NCBI GenBank assembly: GCA_037178625.1
Contig: CM074135.1
Span: 2,792,001-2,856,000, forward strand
DNA length: 64,000 bases
Source: Skeletonema tropicum
Lineage: Eukaryota > Bacillariophyta > Thalassiosirophyceae > Thalassiosirales > Thalassiosiraceae
Direction: 5' to 3'
The notes beneath the pieces were generated by a model, which worked only from the letters and a program-made list of their open reading frames with translations, did not search any database and was not told the origin of the DNA. Below, in pieces: positions 51,706 through 62,656 of this stretch; the first letter of the stretch is position 1; each line of letters begins with the position of its first letter. The position numbers were made by a program, and so were the translations under genes.

Positions 51706-52337
51706 AGAGCAGGGGGAATTGCAATTAAGACTAGCAGTAGCAATTGCAATTGAAGTTGATCTTGTTCAATTATTGCTGTGCACTTCACTCATCACTTTTG
51801 TTTAGGTTGCAAGTTAGACGAGCATAGAGCTAGAGAGTACTTATCGGCTTCATAATCTGTTCCTCCCTGGAAGTTACCGCCATTGTCTTTAAAGTATTTC
51901 CACTCGTCATTTGAATGCATTCTCTCTGTGGAACGATTTCTTCTAGAGAGTTTCGACAACCAACTCGAAGAAGGAGGCATATCGATGGCAGCCTCCACTC
52001 CAGCATCAAGTCCATCATCGGAGAGATCATCCGCAGCTGTGCTGCCGCCATACTGTCGAGCTCATCATCTACATCGGAATCGTCACCAACCTGGCTTGGC
52101 GCTTATGTGGTATCGATAATGCCAAAGGACTTACCAGTGCACTGTAATGACTTCGATGATAAGTACCCTCTCCGGAGCATCGCTCGGCGTCTCGTAGCAT
52201 GTAGCATGCACATGTTTGTGGCCGGCGAGTTTTCTCCTCTTTTTTTCTCCCCTTTTTTCGCCCCCAAATTTGTTGAAGCCACAGCCTGAAAAAATTGCCG
52301 CTATATATTGTACTGTTATCGTTCTGGCGGGGCCGGA

Positions 52338-52385
52338 GCGATTCATACTTAGAGTATGGTCGACCATACTTAAAGTATGGATCGC
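52338..52385. other. 48-bp near-palindrome centred on GTCGAC
   Basis: Each half is 24 bp, 21 of which pair. Each half itself contains CATACTTxxAGTATG. The same 15-bp palindrome recurs at 53169-53183 and, with a spacer, at 53349-53371. Confidence 0.9.
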
Positions 52386-53168
52386 TCTACGAGGGTCCTA
52401 CGTAGGAATAGTACACAAAATTGTTTTTTTGTAACGACATCGGCGAAGCACCACCATCCCCCACCATGACAGCCGCTACACTACTACGCCTATAACTATA
52501 ATCAAACAATGAATTACAGTATTATACTTAGTAAACGAATTCTCCATAGTGTGTTCTCGACCGTCGATGCGTTGGTTGTATTGTATTTGCCCCCCCACGA
52601 CGCCCCCTCCGCTGATATATACAGGGCATATCTTGTGCATTTCTACCGATGTGCCGCTCAATATCATGTATTAAACCGAGGGTAATACAGTAAGCCGACG
52701 CCTCATAATGCACAGTAGTCCTTCCATATGTATGATAATCAATAAACTGCGGCTAAAGTACGACATGCTGGCATCTATACTTGTCCTGATCCAACAACTC
52801 CTTTGAAAAATATTTTTTTCATTTTCCAAATCCGCCAACACTCCGCCACCATCAATACCGCTATATTATCACTCCCTCACCCGTTCCCTCAGCACCGACA
52901 CGTTCCATATATATAGTACCGTTGTCCTGTGCATTTGTTTGGTGATTGATGGAGTTCATGGGTCGATTCTCCACCATATCCATCTGCACATCTTTTGTTC
53001 AAAATATCGCCCGCCTCGTCTCATTTCGACCACCACAACGTCAATAATAGGCCGATCCGTATGGTTCAAAGACCAACAATCATCGCAATAGGGTTAGGGA
53101 TTGGACCCGTGCAATATTCATTGCCATATGAGCAGTCATGGGGTTGCTTTAGGGACCTACACAGAAAC

Positions 53169-53183
53169 CATACTTTAAGTATG
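53169..53183. other. Palindrome CATACTTTAAGTATG
   Basis: Perfect 15-bp palindrome around a central T; third occurrence of the motif upstream of LRR gene 4. Confidence 0.85.
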
Positions 53184-53348
53184 AAGAGGTAAGTTTTTTT
53201 GAAGTGCTTTTATTTCATTTGTATTCGGTCAAAAATAAAGTGGTGATAGTCTTTTCTAATGTAAAATTCACCGTAGATTTCGATTCTGCCCTCATCTGCT
53301 TCTGAAAACGGAGTTATCGTCAAGTTATAAGGGTGTGAAAATAAAAAT

Positions 53349-53371
53349 CATACTTAAAGTCTTAAAGTATG
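53349..53371. other. Palindrome CATACTT...AAGTATG with spacer
   Basis: CATACTTAAAG, T, CTTAAAGTATG. Lies 112 bp before the chosen ATG of LRR gene 4. Confidence 0.8.
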
Positions 53372-53460
53372 AAAATCGGCGTTTTTTCGCGCCGGCCGCG
53401 TGTTATGGCTTGTGGCAGCCGGCCGCAGTATGGACGATAACTACAGTAATCTCAACGAGG

Positions 53461-54720
53461 ATGCTCAACGAGTATGAAGAGAAGAAGATTGCCGAATGGC
53501 AGAGTATCAAGGAAAATGATCCTGATACGACGGTTTTGGAGCTATTCGGTGGTCATTACACCCAAAATAATATGACAGACGAGGAATGTGAAGAGCTTGG
53601 GCATGATATATCAAACAACACTCACTTGAAAGAATTACATCTTTACAATCGTGCCCTTAACGATCATGTGATGTCGTTTTTCTTCCGGGGATTGATGAGG
53701 AGCGACTCAATAGAAAAAATCTATCTTAACGACAATCAATTATTTAGCGTGGTATCAGTGCGGAGCATGGTACCATTTTTACAGAATGCTACCAATCTCA
53801 GGTATTTGGACCTCGAAGATAATGATTTACAATCGGAAGGATTTAATGTGCTGCTGAGTGCATTGAGTGAGAGCCCCATTGAAGGGCTACGTTGCACTGG
53901 CTGCGGAATTGAATCGATTGAAATTGACAGCGAACATATACCCAAAAATTTGAAGAAGTTAAGTTTAGATTGTAACAACATCAATGCTGATGGATGTCAT
54001 GAATTAGCAAAATTGCTTCGGGGGGGAGATGCTACTCTAACTCATCTACATCTCGCTAACAATGAAATCGATGACGAAGGAGTGGGCATCCTTGTTGATG
54101 CCCTTCAAAAGAATACATCATTGAATTGGATGAGTCTTGAGAGGAATAATGATATATCAGAACAAGGTCAAATCATGATACTGAAGCTCGTGAATAACAT
54201 CTCCAGCATCAAAGCAACTCTGCAATCAAATCACACATTGAAGTATATCTTGGTGGACCCATTATATGAATGTCATGAGATTCAGTATTATATTTCTGTG
54301 GCTAATTCTATCAACCGTGGGAAAGACAATCTAGAAGGTACTGCTAGGACGAAGGTTATTCAGACACAACTACATAGCGGTGTAAGAACAAAGCTGGCAG
54401 AACTACAGGGAGTAAGTCAATCGTTGTACAGCGAGATCAACCCTCTTCACTTGCCCGAAGTGATTGCGTTGGTAGGTAAGAATCATGATCAGGGAGAGTT
54501 GTACGTGGCATTGAAATCATCGATAGCTGGAGTGATATCTACAGTGAATAGGAAGCAGTGTCTACAACAGGAAAAAGCATACTACAACGCCATTATAGCC
54601 GAGTGTAGAACCAAAGTGAAGGAGGTGGAAGCAAAAATTGCTGCAATCGAAGCAGCAGAGGGCCATACAGTGGATGTGGGGAATGAGTCTCTTCCCACTA
54701 ACAAAAGACGCCGAATGTGA
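53461..54720 (+). CDS. LRR-family protein 4 (419 aa), start altered by a 13-bp duplication
   Basis: The frame is open from 53335, but its first 42 codons have no family likeness; the ATG at 53461 is the best in-frame start. The family-type start ATGGACGATAAC at 53430 runs NLNED and then leaves frame, because CTCAACGAGGATG (53451-53463) is tandemly duplicated with the following CTCAACGAG. From KIAEWQSIKENDPDTTVLEL on the protein follows gene 3: LGHDISNNTHL, repeats (LRYLDLEDNDLQSEGFNVLL, LTHLHLANNEIDDEGVGILV), SLYSEINPLHLPEVIALVG, GELYVALKSSIAGVISTVN, a coiled coil and PTNKRRRM. It probably still makes protein from the internal Met and has lost the acidic N-terminus. Confidence 0.8.
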   Translation: MLNEYEEKKIAEWQSIKENDPDTTVLELFGGHYTQNNMTDEECEELGHDISNNTHLKELHLYNRALNDHVMSFFFRGLMRSDSIEKIYLNDNQLFSVVSVRSMVPFLQNATNLRYLDLEDNDLQSEGFNVLLSALSESPIEGLRCTGCGIESIEIDSEHIPKNLKKLSLDCNNINADGCHELAKLLRGGDATLTHLHLANNEIDDEGVGILVDALQKNTSLNWMSLERNNDISEQGQIMILKLVNNISSIKATLQSNHTLKYILVDPLYECHEIQYYISVANSINRGKDNLEGTARTKVIQTQLHSGVRTKLAELQGVSQSLYSEINPLHLPEVIALVGKNHDQGELYVALKSSIAGVISTVNRKQCLQQEKAYYNAIIAECRTKVKEVEAKIAAIEAAEGHTVDVGNESLPTNKRRRM

Positions 54721-54959
54721 GGGGGGAACATTGTCTAACATATTGTGTAACCAAGTATTCCTCCCCATGATTTAGACAGCTTTTTATTACCTTTGCGCTG
54801 GGCTTTGTGATTCTCAATCCTCTTCTGCTTCTCAGTCTTAGCTTAACTCTGGGCTCTTTGTTTCGCATGCTGCCACAAACTTATCTGACTGTGGCCAACG
54901 AACGATATCATTCTTAGCTAGATAGGTTAGTGTTACTAATCAACTCACAGTCGAAGTGA

Positions 54960-55075
54960 AAATGATTAAACCCCTCTCCACAGTCCCCACCACCACTTTC
55001 GTCATCTTGCTGCAGAATCATTCCTGATATCTTCTTCATGTTCATCTAGCTCTGTGATGTGCTGCATCGAAGAAT
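54960..55075 (-). pseudogene. LRR-family extreme 3' remnant
   Basis: The minus strand carries GGTGGTGGGGACTGTGGAGA and neighbouring tail words as at 51400-51460, at the same distance after gene 4 as that remnant is after gene 3. Only about 100 bp remain. Confidence 0.6.
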
Positions 55076-55458
55076 CAAGTCAAGTGAACCATGTCGTCCT
55101 GTCCTTTTATACAGCTCTCTACGGGGAATGCCCCATGATACCAACATCAATCACATGCCGTGCAACGCACAGCCTTTATTGACGTATCCCTTGCCTACCC
55201 TAGATATGAATGTGATGCTGCTTCTTTCCATGTGACTTTTCACGGCATAGAAAACCTCAAACAACTTCAGTACCACAGCATAGTATGTACTCGCTGCGGT
55301 GAAGGTGCGACGCGAATGGATTCCTTTTTCTCGTCGATTTTGGTCAAACCACCGAAACACGAATCAAAAATCGGGTTGAGACCTCTCGCCGGTGCGGTCA
55401 TCACCCCATAATTCTCAACAGTAACAACTTATCGTTGCCTCTCCAGAGATCATCACCA

Positions 55459-55623
55459 GTAAGTCAACGCCTGAGCCTTGCCTTTGTATTGTTTTCCTCT
55501 CTCCATTATTGTGCACTAACAACGTGTCCTCTCGCTGCCGCTGTCCGTCCGTGCCGACTTCCTCGCTCCGCAACAATTATCGCATCGAACCTCATTTCAT
55601 CATAACGTTCTCCGCCAACTCAG
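55459..55623 (+). other. Probable 5'-UTR intron of PKASK gene 2
   Basis: Donor CACCA|GTAAGTCA and acceptor CCAACTCAG, matching the arrangement in gene 1 (40738-40918). Confidence 0.5.
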
Positions 55624-55642
55624 AATTCTTTCCTCTATTATC

Positions 55643-56074
55643 ATGATTGCCATCGATAACACCAACCAAGACGTGGAGATTGTCACCAACGTCCCTTCGT
55701 ACGATGAAGGCTTGGAGCTCGAGCTCGAGGACGTAACTGAACAACTTTCCTTCGGCAATGACGCTGAAAATCACCGCTCCTCCAGCAGTAGCGTGTTCAA
55801 CAAGCGCATCACGATGTTTCTCATCGTCGCCGCGCTTATTCTCTTGTGGTGTGTTGCGGGATTCAGTGCTGCTGCAGTCAGCCGCAACAACGTCAACGTG
55901 GACGCCAACTTCAACAGTGTTTCCAACGCCCCCAAGGCGTCAAAAGCCCCGAAAGCAAGCAAATTCCCCGAGACGTCCAAAACTCCTACATCAGTTGCTC
56001 CCAAAGCGAGCAAAGCTCCCAAGGCGTCTTCATCACCAGGCTACCTTAATCTAGGCCCTCCATCTAGGCGCTAA
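55643..56074 (+). CDS. PKASK-type single-pass membrane protein 2 (143 aa)
   Basis: Acidic N-terminus (MIAIDNTNQDVEIVTNVPSY, ELELEDVTEQ), Ser-rich linker, basic NKR before a transmembrane helix at about 57-78 (TMFLIVAALILLWCVAGFSA), then SRNNVNVDANF and a tail of APKASK/PETSK repeats ending LGPPSRR. The topology suggests type II. Same plan as 40937-41341, with highest identity in the first 12 residues and the tail. Its 5' leader and putative leader intron are conserved, so it is probably expressed in the same way. Function unknown; silica- or wall-related roles are only a guess from the KxxK composition. Confidence 0.75.
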   Translation: MIAIDNTNQDVEIVTNVPSYDEGLELELEDVTEQLSFGNDAENHRSSSSSVFNKRITMFLIVAALILLWCVAGFSAAAVSRNNVNVDANFNSVSNAPKASKAPKASKFPETSKTPTSVAPKASKAPKASSSPGYLNLGPPSRR

Positions 56075-57170
56075 TCTACTTGGCGGTTGTCATTGTCGAA
56101 TGTAGGTTATTTGTATGTGTACGTGAGGGCGAAGCTCTCAACTCAGCTCACGGATAATGATGTTGTAAGGGTGTGCGGATGTAACGCCTGGGGCAACATT
56201 TGAATCCGTGTATGTTGACGAATAATGAATATTCAGATGATGGAACAGTATTTGATTGTACTGTTGGTACTGCATTTGTAACCACAATCTGTAATATTTT
56301 AAGTGATCTCTTATCTTTTATCACCTCTGACTCAACTTTCACAAGTATAGTTTTTACTGCAACACACTTTCTCTCTCCTTCTGCTTCTCTAGCTGTCCTC
56401 GATTCTTCAGCTAACTCACGTCATATTGATTTGATTAGAAGACTGTGATCTGATCAGTAAAAGTAAAGAAACAAGTCAAGAAGATAACCAGCCGCGTTGT
56501 CGTTGTTTGTACCTAGATCTCTTGCAATTGTAATTGCAACAGCATCTTTCAGTATGCTTACAAGATAGGATCCCTACGCTTTCACACACGTGTAACGTGT
56601 ATGCAATTTGTCATCTTCATTCGTCTCAACAATAATTGAAGCAGCTGCAGCTGTCGTCATACCCTTCCATCACGCCACGGTCGTATACATTCATTTTCTG
56701 AGATGTTTCAAATCATTCGAGATCGATCATATTGTCCGACGCAGAACACTTTAATCTCACCCTCTCTTGCCTAGATTGGTGGTAGGAGTACGAGGACAAT
56801 TAGGGACGTTTCTTTCATCCTTAGCCTTAGTTCCTTACCAGCACCATTCACTCGGACGACTCGAATCCTTTGCCTTTGTCTTGCCTTAGCGTTTCCCTGA
56901 CCTAATCTTCTGCAGAATGAGGACTATTATATTCTCCAGACCTGAATCATGAGATCCCATCGAAACAAAATGACACTGTAGCCTCTCTCCCAGTGTTATT
57001 CTGTTCTCTTGGAAGTTATTAGTGCTGTCAAAAATTGATCAGAACGGGTTGTCAAGAGTCTCTGTACCTTTCATTCTATTTTGGTATTGACACGTCATCT
57101 GAGTGCCGTTCTGCTTTCATGAACGGCAAGATCCACGAATCCACCACGGCCGACCGGCGCCCGGCGAGCC

Positions 57171-59207
57171 GTAGCCGGCACCCGAACCCGGCACCCGGCA
57201 ACAGACAACAGACAACAGACAGAACGGGAGAACAATCATGAAGGAGAGAAGGCCATGCTCTCTCTTGAGATAGCAGAACGACGGCCGGCATCGCTAACAA
57301 GCGGCGAGACGGTCGCAGTGGACGACCGATATTATGATATGTGAAGGAATATTGGCAAAGGATTATTGCGTTTTTCTCGTCAGCCACCAGCCACCAAAAA
57401 TTGATCTCTCCATAGCAAATAGCAACCCTCTTACACATCTGTAAGCTCTCAATTTTATGACTTTCGAACTACATCAGTGTTTTTCATGTTCTATTATCTT
57501 GCCAAATCGAAAATTAAGTTAGATATTGCAGCTCCATGGTATAGGAGTAATATTAATATTAAATGTTGATTATGTAGTATGTGCGTTGTGCGACAGAATT
57601 TTACAATAGCAGCTCAGGCGCTACACAATAAAACAACGGTGTAGCTTAGCCGTCAAATGACTGCTCAGATCAGGGCTCGCAGCATTAGCACTGCAGCACG
57701 CGCACAATACATATGTATGTTAATATGTTACATACAATAACCTAGCTAGAGACTCACATACACAAAACAGTGTAGGTACATACCCATGCGATTTACATAA
57801 GTATGTTTGCACATTTACATTCAGCACTCAAGATCCATTCACGCACAACATGCACACATTCACACATAAGAAAAATAGACAATAGCCCGAGCTATGTTGT
57901 AATACTTAGAGGCCCGAGCGAGCTGAAGGCAGCACAACAACATTGTAGCCATTGCCGTGCTCGGGAGAACATTTAAATTTGAAGTTCATTCATGCACACG
58001 CACACATTCAGCAGATACAAGTGCCCTCTCTCTTTCTAGACTGTTCAGGGTTCGCAGCACCATGGCTTGCAGCATATAGCAACTCATTTCTCTTTCATTC
58101 AAGGTGGTAAGACGGTAAGTGCTTGCTGTCTGTGTCCGGCAATCCTTTCGGCAATCCAAAGACCGTATGTTGAACCAAGCCGGTCCTGATTAATGTCGTT
58201 GATGTAATTTGATTAACTTTTTGTATTTGTATTTATTTATTCATTCAAGGTGGTAAGTGCTTCATTGACATCTGTATCACAACATCTATATTTTATGAGG
58301 ACGCTCTGGAATGTTGGATTATTTTGCAGATGTCGGCAAGCAAACGATGGACGAAAAGCTGCCGCTAGCTGCTAGTTGCTTATGCTGTTCGGAAGGGTCA
58401 CTGTTGGGCTGTCGGCTGTCGCGTCGGAAGTCGGACTTGGAAGCTGCGCTAAAAGCCGCCTTCTTCGTCTTCAGAGCACGCATCGAGCATCAACATCAGC
58501 ATCAGCAGCAGCAGCAAGAACAATAGCAATAGCAGCAGCAACTACGCAAATAGAACAGACAGCAACCAACCCATCACAGCCACTGACATCATCAGCAACA
58601 GCAGCCATCATATCAGCGGCAGCAGGATGGTTGGTAGGGAGTAGGGAGCGAGTAGCGGGAGTAATAAAAGTGTAGGGATTAGGGATGGACGGGATGGAGC
58701 GGAACCAGTCACAGTGGAAACAGGTAAAGCGCGCAGCGACCAAATCTCAAAACCCTCCCGCCTGAACGAAAACCCCTGCCCCCCAAAACTCCCGCCCGCC
58801 CCCTTCAGACTTCACAAAATTTGGCGAGAAAAAGCTGGTAGCGCGCTGCGCGCTGCGCGCATGCCCCAATCCCGCGTATCACAATGACAGCGCAGCACTA
58901 TGCAATTTGTAGGGTATATATGTAGTAACCTTACCACTACCAAATATGGAGAGGGCAGAGAGGTTTTATGTCAATTATTGTGTGATGGTAATGACGATGT
59001 GATGCCTGTCATTGTCATGTAATATTGTCATGATCATACAATGACAATTACAATGACTTTTACTTTTACTTGTATCATTATCATTATCAATTTTATTATT
59101 ATTATTCGGATTCTCACCCAATCATTCTTAACATTATTATTTTCCTACACATCTACGTTTACATTTACAGAAGTATTAACACCCAAGTACATACTAGGTA
59201 CATCACA
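57171..59207. other. Intergenic, no gene supported
   Basis: Contains short CA-rich stretches (57700-57880), CAG-type repeats at 58480-58540, a GCGCGCTGCGCGCTGCGCGC word at 58841-58862, and TATATATG near 58914. ORFs through the CAG tract (58311-58743, both strands) are low complexity. The last 200 bp form the leader of the BspA-type gene. Confidence 0.5.
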
Positions 59208-60392
59208 ATGCACTTTTTCACACCAGCTAGCTTGCTGGCTCTCCTCCTCCTTGGCATTGGCATGTCCACTCAAGCTCATGCTGCTCAAACATGCTTTGCT
59301 GCTGATGGCATTTATCTGAAGGAAGCAGTCAATAAGTATTTTGGAGGCACTTGGACTGATACTGACATTGACCAATATGGATCAATTGAGAACTGGTGTA
59401 CCAACAAAGTTACCACCATGTACCGATTGTTCTATGGCAAAACTACCTTCAATGCAGATATTTCACAATGGGATACGTCTTCTGTTAAAGACATGACATC
59501 CATGTTCTATCAGGCATCTACCTTCAATCAAGACATTGGAGCATGGGATACATCCTCTGTTTCTGACATGACATACATGTTCTTGGCAGCATCTGCATTC
59601 AATCAAGATATTGGAGGCTGGGCTACATCCTCTGTTACTAGCATGAGTTTCATGTTCTTGGGAGCATCTGCATTCAATCAAGATATTGGAGCCTGGGATA
59701 CATCCTCAGTTACTGACATGTTTGTCATGTTCTATGCAGCATCTGCCTTCAATGCAGATATTTCACAATGGGATACATCCTCTGTTACTGACATGAGCCA
59801 GATGTTCAATTTGGCATCTGCATTCAACCAAAACCTCTGTGCATGGAAGGACAAGTTCCCTTACGGAAATGCAAGTGGTATCTTCACAAGCTCAGGTTGC
59901 CCCAACAAAGCAACTCCAACTTCTGCTCAGGATGCATTTTGTGCCGGTTCTGCTGCTGAGTGCGAAGCCTATACACATCCTCCTACAAAGCCTCCATCAG
60001 CTACACCCAATCCTTCAAAAGCTCCATCTCCAGGACCAACCAATCAACCAAGTCCTACAAAGTCTCCATCTCCATCAGCTACACCCAATCAACCAGGTCC
60101 AGGTCCAGGTCCAGGTCCAGGTCCAGGTCCAGGTCCAGGTCCAGGTCCAAAATCTCCACCAACAGAGAATTCAAAAGCTGAAACGGCTGGGGCTGGGAAG
60201 AAGAGCAAAGGAGGCAAAGGAAAAGGAAAAGATAATTTGCCATCTCCAGTAAGTTATGAAGCATCAAAAAGATCTATGTTTGACCAACAATTCATCTCTT
60301 CTCATTCTAATCAACTCAAATTCTTTTTGTTTTTGTTTTTGTTTGCTTCTGGTCCATGCTTATGTGGATGGCATATTTTTGTGAAAAGATGA
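59208..60392 (+). CDS. Secreted BspA-type LRR (DUF285) protein with Gly-Pro tract
   Basis: Start at 59208 gives a signal peptide ([18 protein letters not shown], cleavage near AHA-A at 25); the longer frame from 59070 lacks sense. Then come about six 25-residue DUF285 repeats with [16 protein letters not shown] and MFxxASA. A Cys-containing cap ([15 protein letters not shown]) follows, then a Pro/Ser/Thr tail, eleven or so Gly-Pro pairs (60091-60150), and a Lys/Gly-rich stretch. A strong donor (CCA|GTAAGT, 60249) suggests the last 48 codons, including a hydrophobic [13 protein letters not shown], belong to an intron or to an alternative membrane-tail form. Probably cell-surface or extracellular adhesion. 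Acceptor not identified. Confidence 0.8.
   Translation: MHFFTPASLLALLLLGIGMSTQAHAAQTCFAADGIYLKEAVNKYFGGTWTDTDIDQYGSIENWCTNKVTTMYRLFYGKTTFNADISQWDTSSVKDMTSMFYQASTFNQDIGAWDTSSVSDMTYMFLAASAFNQDIGGWATSSVTSMSFMFLGASAFNQDIGAWDTSSVTDMFVMFYAASAFNADISQWDTSSVTDMSQMFNLASAFNQNLCAWKDKFPYGNASGIFTSSGCPNKATPTSAQDAFCAGSAAECEAYTHPPTKPPSATPNPSKAPSPGPTNQPSPTKSPSPSATPNQPGPGPGPGPGPGPGPGPGPKSPPTENSKAETAGAGKKSKGGKGKGKDNLPSPVSYEASKRSMFDQQFISSHSNQLKFFLFLFLFASGPCLCGWHIFVKR
60091..60150. repeat. CCAGGT hexamer microsatellite in coding sequence
   Basis: About ten CCAGGT units coding for Pro-Gly pairs; length is likely polymorphic and frame is kept by the 6-bp unit. Confidence 0.95.
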
Positions 60393-60706
60393 GGAAGAGA
60401 GAAAGAAAAGGAGGGAAAAAATGAGGAGGATATAATAATTTGTAATAGTAATAGTTTAACAGCTTTCTGGGTAAGTCGTTTTTGAGCCAACAATCTTCCT
60501 ACTTAGCCCCTTTTACCATCGTACGTAGTAAAAAACACCTTCTTCCTACGAATCATGGCAGCCAATCTGCTTCCTACCATGCTCTTCTGTTGACAGCAAC
60601 GGCCTATACCTATATTAATGAAGCCAATGCCACGGATCAATAGTAATGGTAGTTGTTAGTCGATTGTTGCCACTGGGTTCATGATCATGAATTCATTGTT
60701 TATACC

Positions 60707-61159
60707 ATGCTCTTATTGATAACAACAACCAAGACGTGGAGATTGTAACCAACGTCCCTTCGTACGATGAAGGCTTGGAGCTCGAGCTCGAGGACGTAAC
60801 TGAACTTTCCTTCGGCAATGACGCTGCTCCTCCAGCAGTAGCGTGTTCAACAAGTGCATCACGATGTTTCTCATCGTCGCTGCGCTTATATGCTTATTCT
60901 CTTATTCTCTTGTGGTGTGTTACGGGATTCAGTGCTGCTGCGGTCAGCCGCAACAACGTGGACGCCAACTTCAACAGTGTTTCCAACTCCAACGCCCCCA
61001 AGGCGTCAAAAGCCCCGAAAGCAAGCAAATTTCCCGAGGCGTCCAAAACTCCTACATCAGCTGCCCCTAAAGCAAGCAAGAGCAAAGCTCCCAAGGCCCA
61101 AGGCGTCTTCATCACCAGGCTACCTTCATCTAGGTCTAGGCCCTCCATCTAGGCGCTAA
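60707..61159 (+). pseudogene. PKASK gene copy 3, frameshifted
   Basis: ATG at 60707 is out of frame with DVEIVTNVPSYDEGLELELE. A second shift follows SFGND. An insertion (repeated CTTATTCTCTT near 60890-60912) brings the frame back for LILLWCVTGFSAAAVSRNN. The tail shifts again before the end (KAQGVFITRLPS). The four lesions relative to gene 2 indicate loss of function, even though one 138-codon frame stays open. Confidence 0.75.
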
Positions 61160-62560
61160 TCTACTTGGCAATTGTCATTGTCGAGTGTAGGCTATTTGTA
61201 TGTGTACATTCCGGGGTGATGGAAAAACTGTTGGTTATTTGCTTAATTACACTCGAAGGGTAGTAACTTGTGACATTGCTCTGGATAATTGTAGATAATT
61301 TCGCCCCTGGAGGGCCAACCATGACGTACTTTAAGAAGCTTTCAACTCAGCTCACGGGTAATAATGTTGTAAGGATAGCGTGGAGGTGAAGCTTGGAGCA
61401 ACATTTGAATCCGTGTATGTTGACGAATAATGAATACTCAGATGATGGAACAGTATGTATTTGAATTTGATTGTACTGCTGGTACTGCATTTGTAACCAC
61501 AATCTGTAATATATTAAGTGATCTCTTATCTTTTATCAGCTCAGACTCAACTTTCACAAGTATAGCATTTACTCCAACACACCTTCTCTAGCTGTCCTCG
61601 TTTCTTCATTCAACTCACACGTCATATTGATTTGATTAGAAGACTGTGATCTGATCAGTAAAGAAGCAAGTCAAGAAGTTAACAAACCGGCCGTGCTATC
61701 GTTGTTTGTACCTAGATCTCTTGCTATTGTAATTGCAGCATCATCTTTCAGTATGCTTATGCTTACAAGATAGGATCCCTACCCTTTCCTATACGTGTAT
61801 GCAATTTGTCATCTTCATCTCAACAACAGCAACAGGTGAATCAGCTGCAGCTGTCGTCATAGTCATATCCTTCCATCACGCCACGGTCGTATACATTCAT
61901 CTCCTGAGATGTTTCAATTTCAAATCATTCAAGACAAATCATAGTGTCCGACGCAGAAACACTTTAATCTCACCCTCTCTTGCCTAGATTGGTGGTACGA
62001 GGACAAAATGGGGCGTTTCTGTCATCCTTAGTTCCTTACCAGTACAATTACAATTACGGACGACTCGAATTCGAATCCTTTGCCTTTGCCTTTGCCTGAC
62101 CTAGGCTTCTGCAGAATGAGGACTAATATTCTCCTGACCTGAATTAGATCCCATCGAAACGAAATAATGATACTGCAGCTGCAGCTGCAGCTGCAGCCTC
62201 TCTCTACCAGTTCTAGGCCCAGTCCCAGGTCCCAGTCCCAGTGTTATTCTGATTCTGCTCTCTTGGAAGTATGTATATACTGTCAAAAATTGATGATCAG
62301 AACCGGGTTGGCACTTGCACTTTCCGATTCAAACTGCCACGCCGTCATTTGGAACAGCTGAATAAGGCGTAAGGCAGGAGAAGGCAGGGCAAAGTAACGT
62401 TGGCAGTCTCCACTAGCCTAAAAGCGAGTGTAAGTATCTTCAAGAGTCTGCTGACCTTTCATTCTATTTTGGTATCGACACGTCATCTGAGTGCCGCTCT
62501 GCTTTCATGAACGGCAAGATCCACACATCCACGGCCGACCGGCGCCTGGCGTGCATCTCG
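60716..62560 (+). repeat. PKASK segmental duplication, copy 3
   Basis: Matches 55640-57170 over its length with indels, from the gene through GATCTGATCAGTAAAGAAGC, CATACATTCATCTCCTGAGA, and TTTGGTATCGACACGTCATC to the AP-3 delta 5' flank. No other gene in 61160-62656. Confidence 0.85.
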
Positions 62561-62656
62561 AAGATATCCACAATGACGGGCAAGAAGTATCTAGCAGTAT
62601 CATCATCTCGTCTCTATCAAAAGCCATTCTATTATTCTTACAACTGCTCATCAACA

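Larger units (their letters stand above)
51840..53460. other. Intergenic with palindromes, no gene
   Basis: No supported gene. Contains the palindrome cluster described separately, a C-rich tract near 52590, and an AT-rich leader to LRR gene 4. Confidence 0.5.
55435..57170 (+). repeat. PKASK segmental duplication, copy 2
   Basis: Shares leader, gene and 3' flank with 40705-41800, and all of 55640-57170 with 60716-62560. Its right end (57055-57170, ATGAACGGCAAGATCCAC) is a copy of the 5' flank of the AP-3 delta gene at 62441-62556. Confidence 0.85.

Noticed and set aside
58311..58743. Overlapping plus and minus ORFs in a CAG-rich stretch
   Set aside because: Low-complexity trinucleotide repeats keep several frames open on both strands; no domain.
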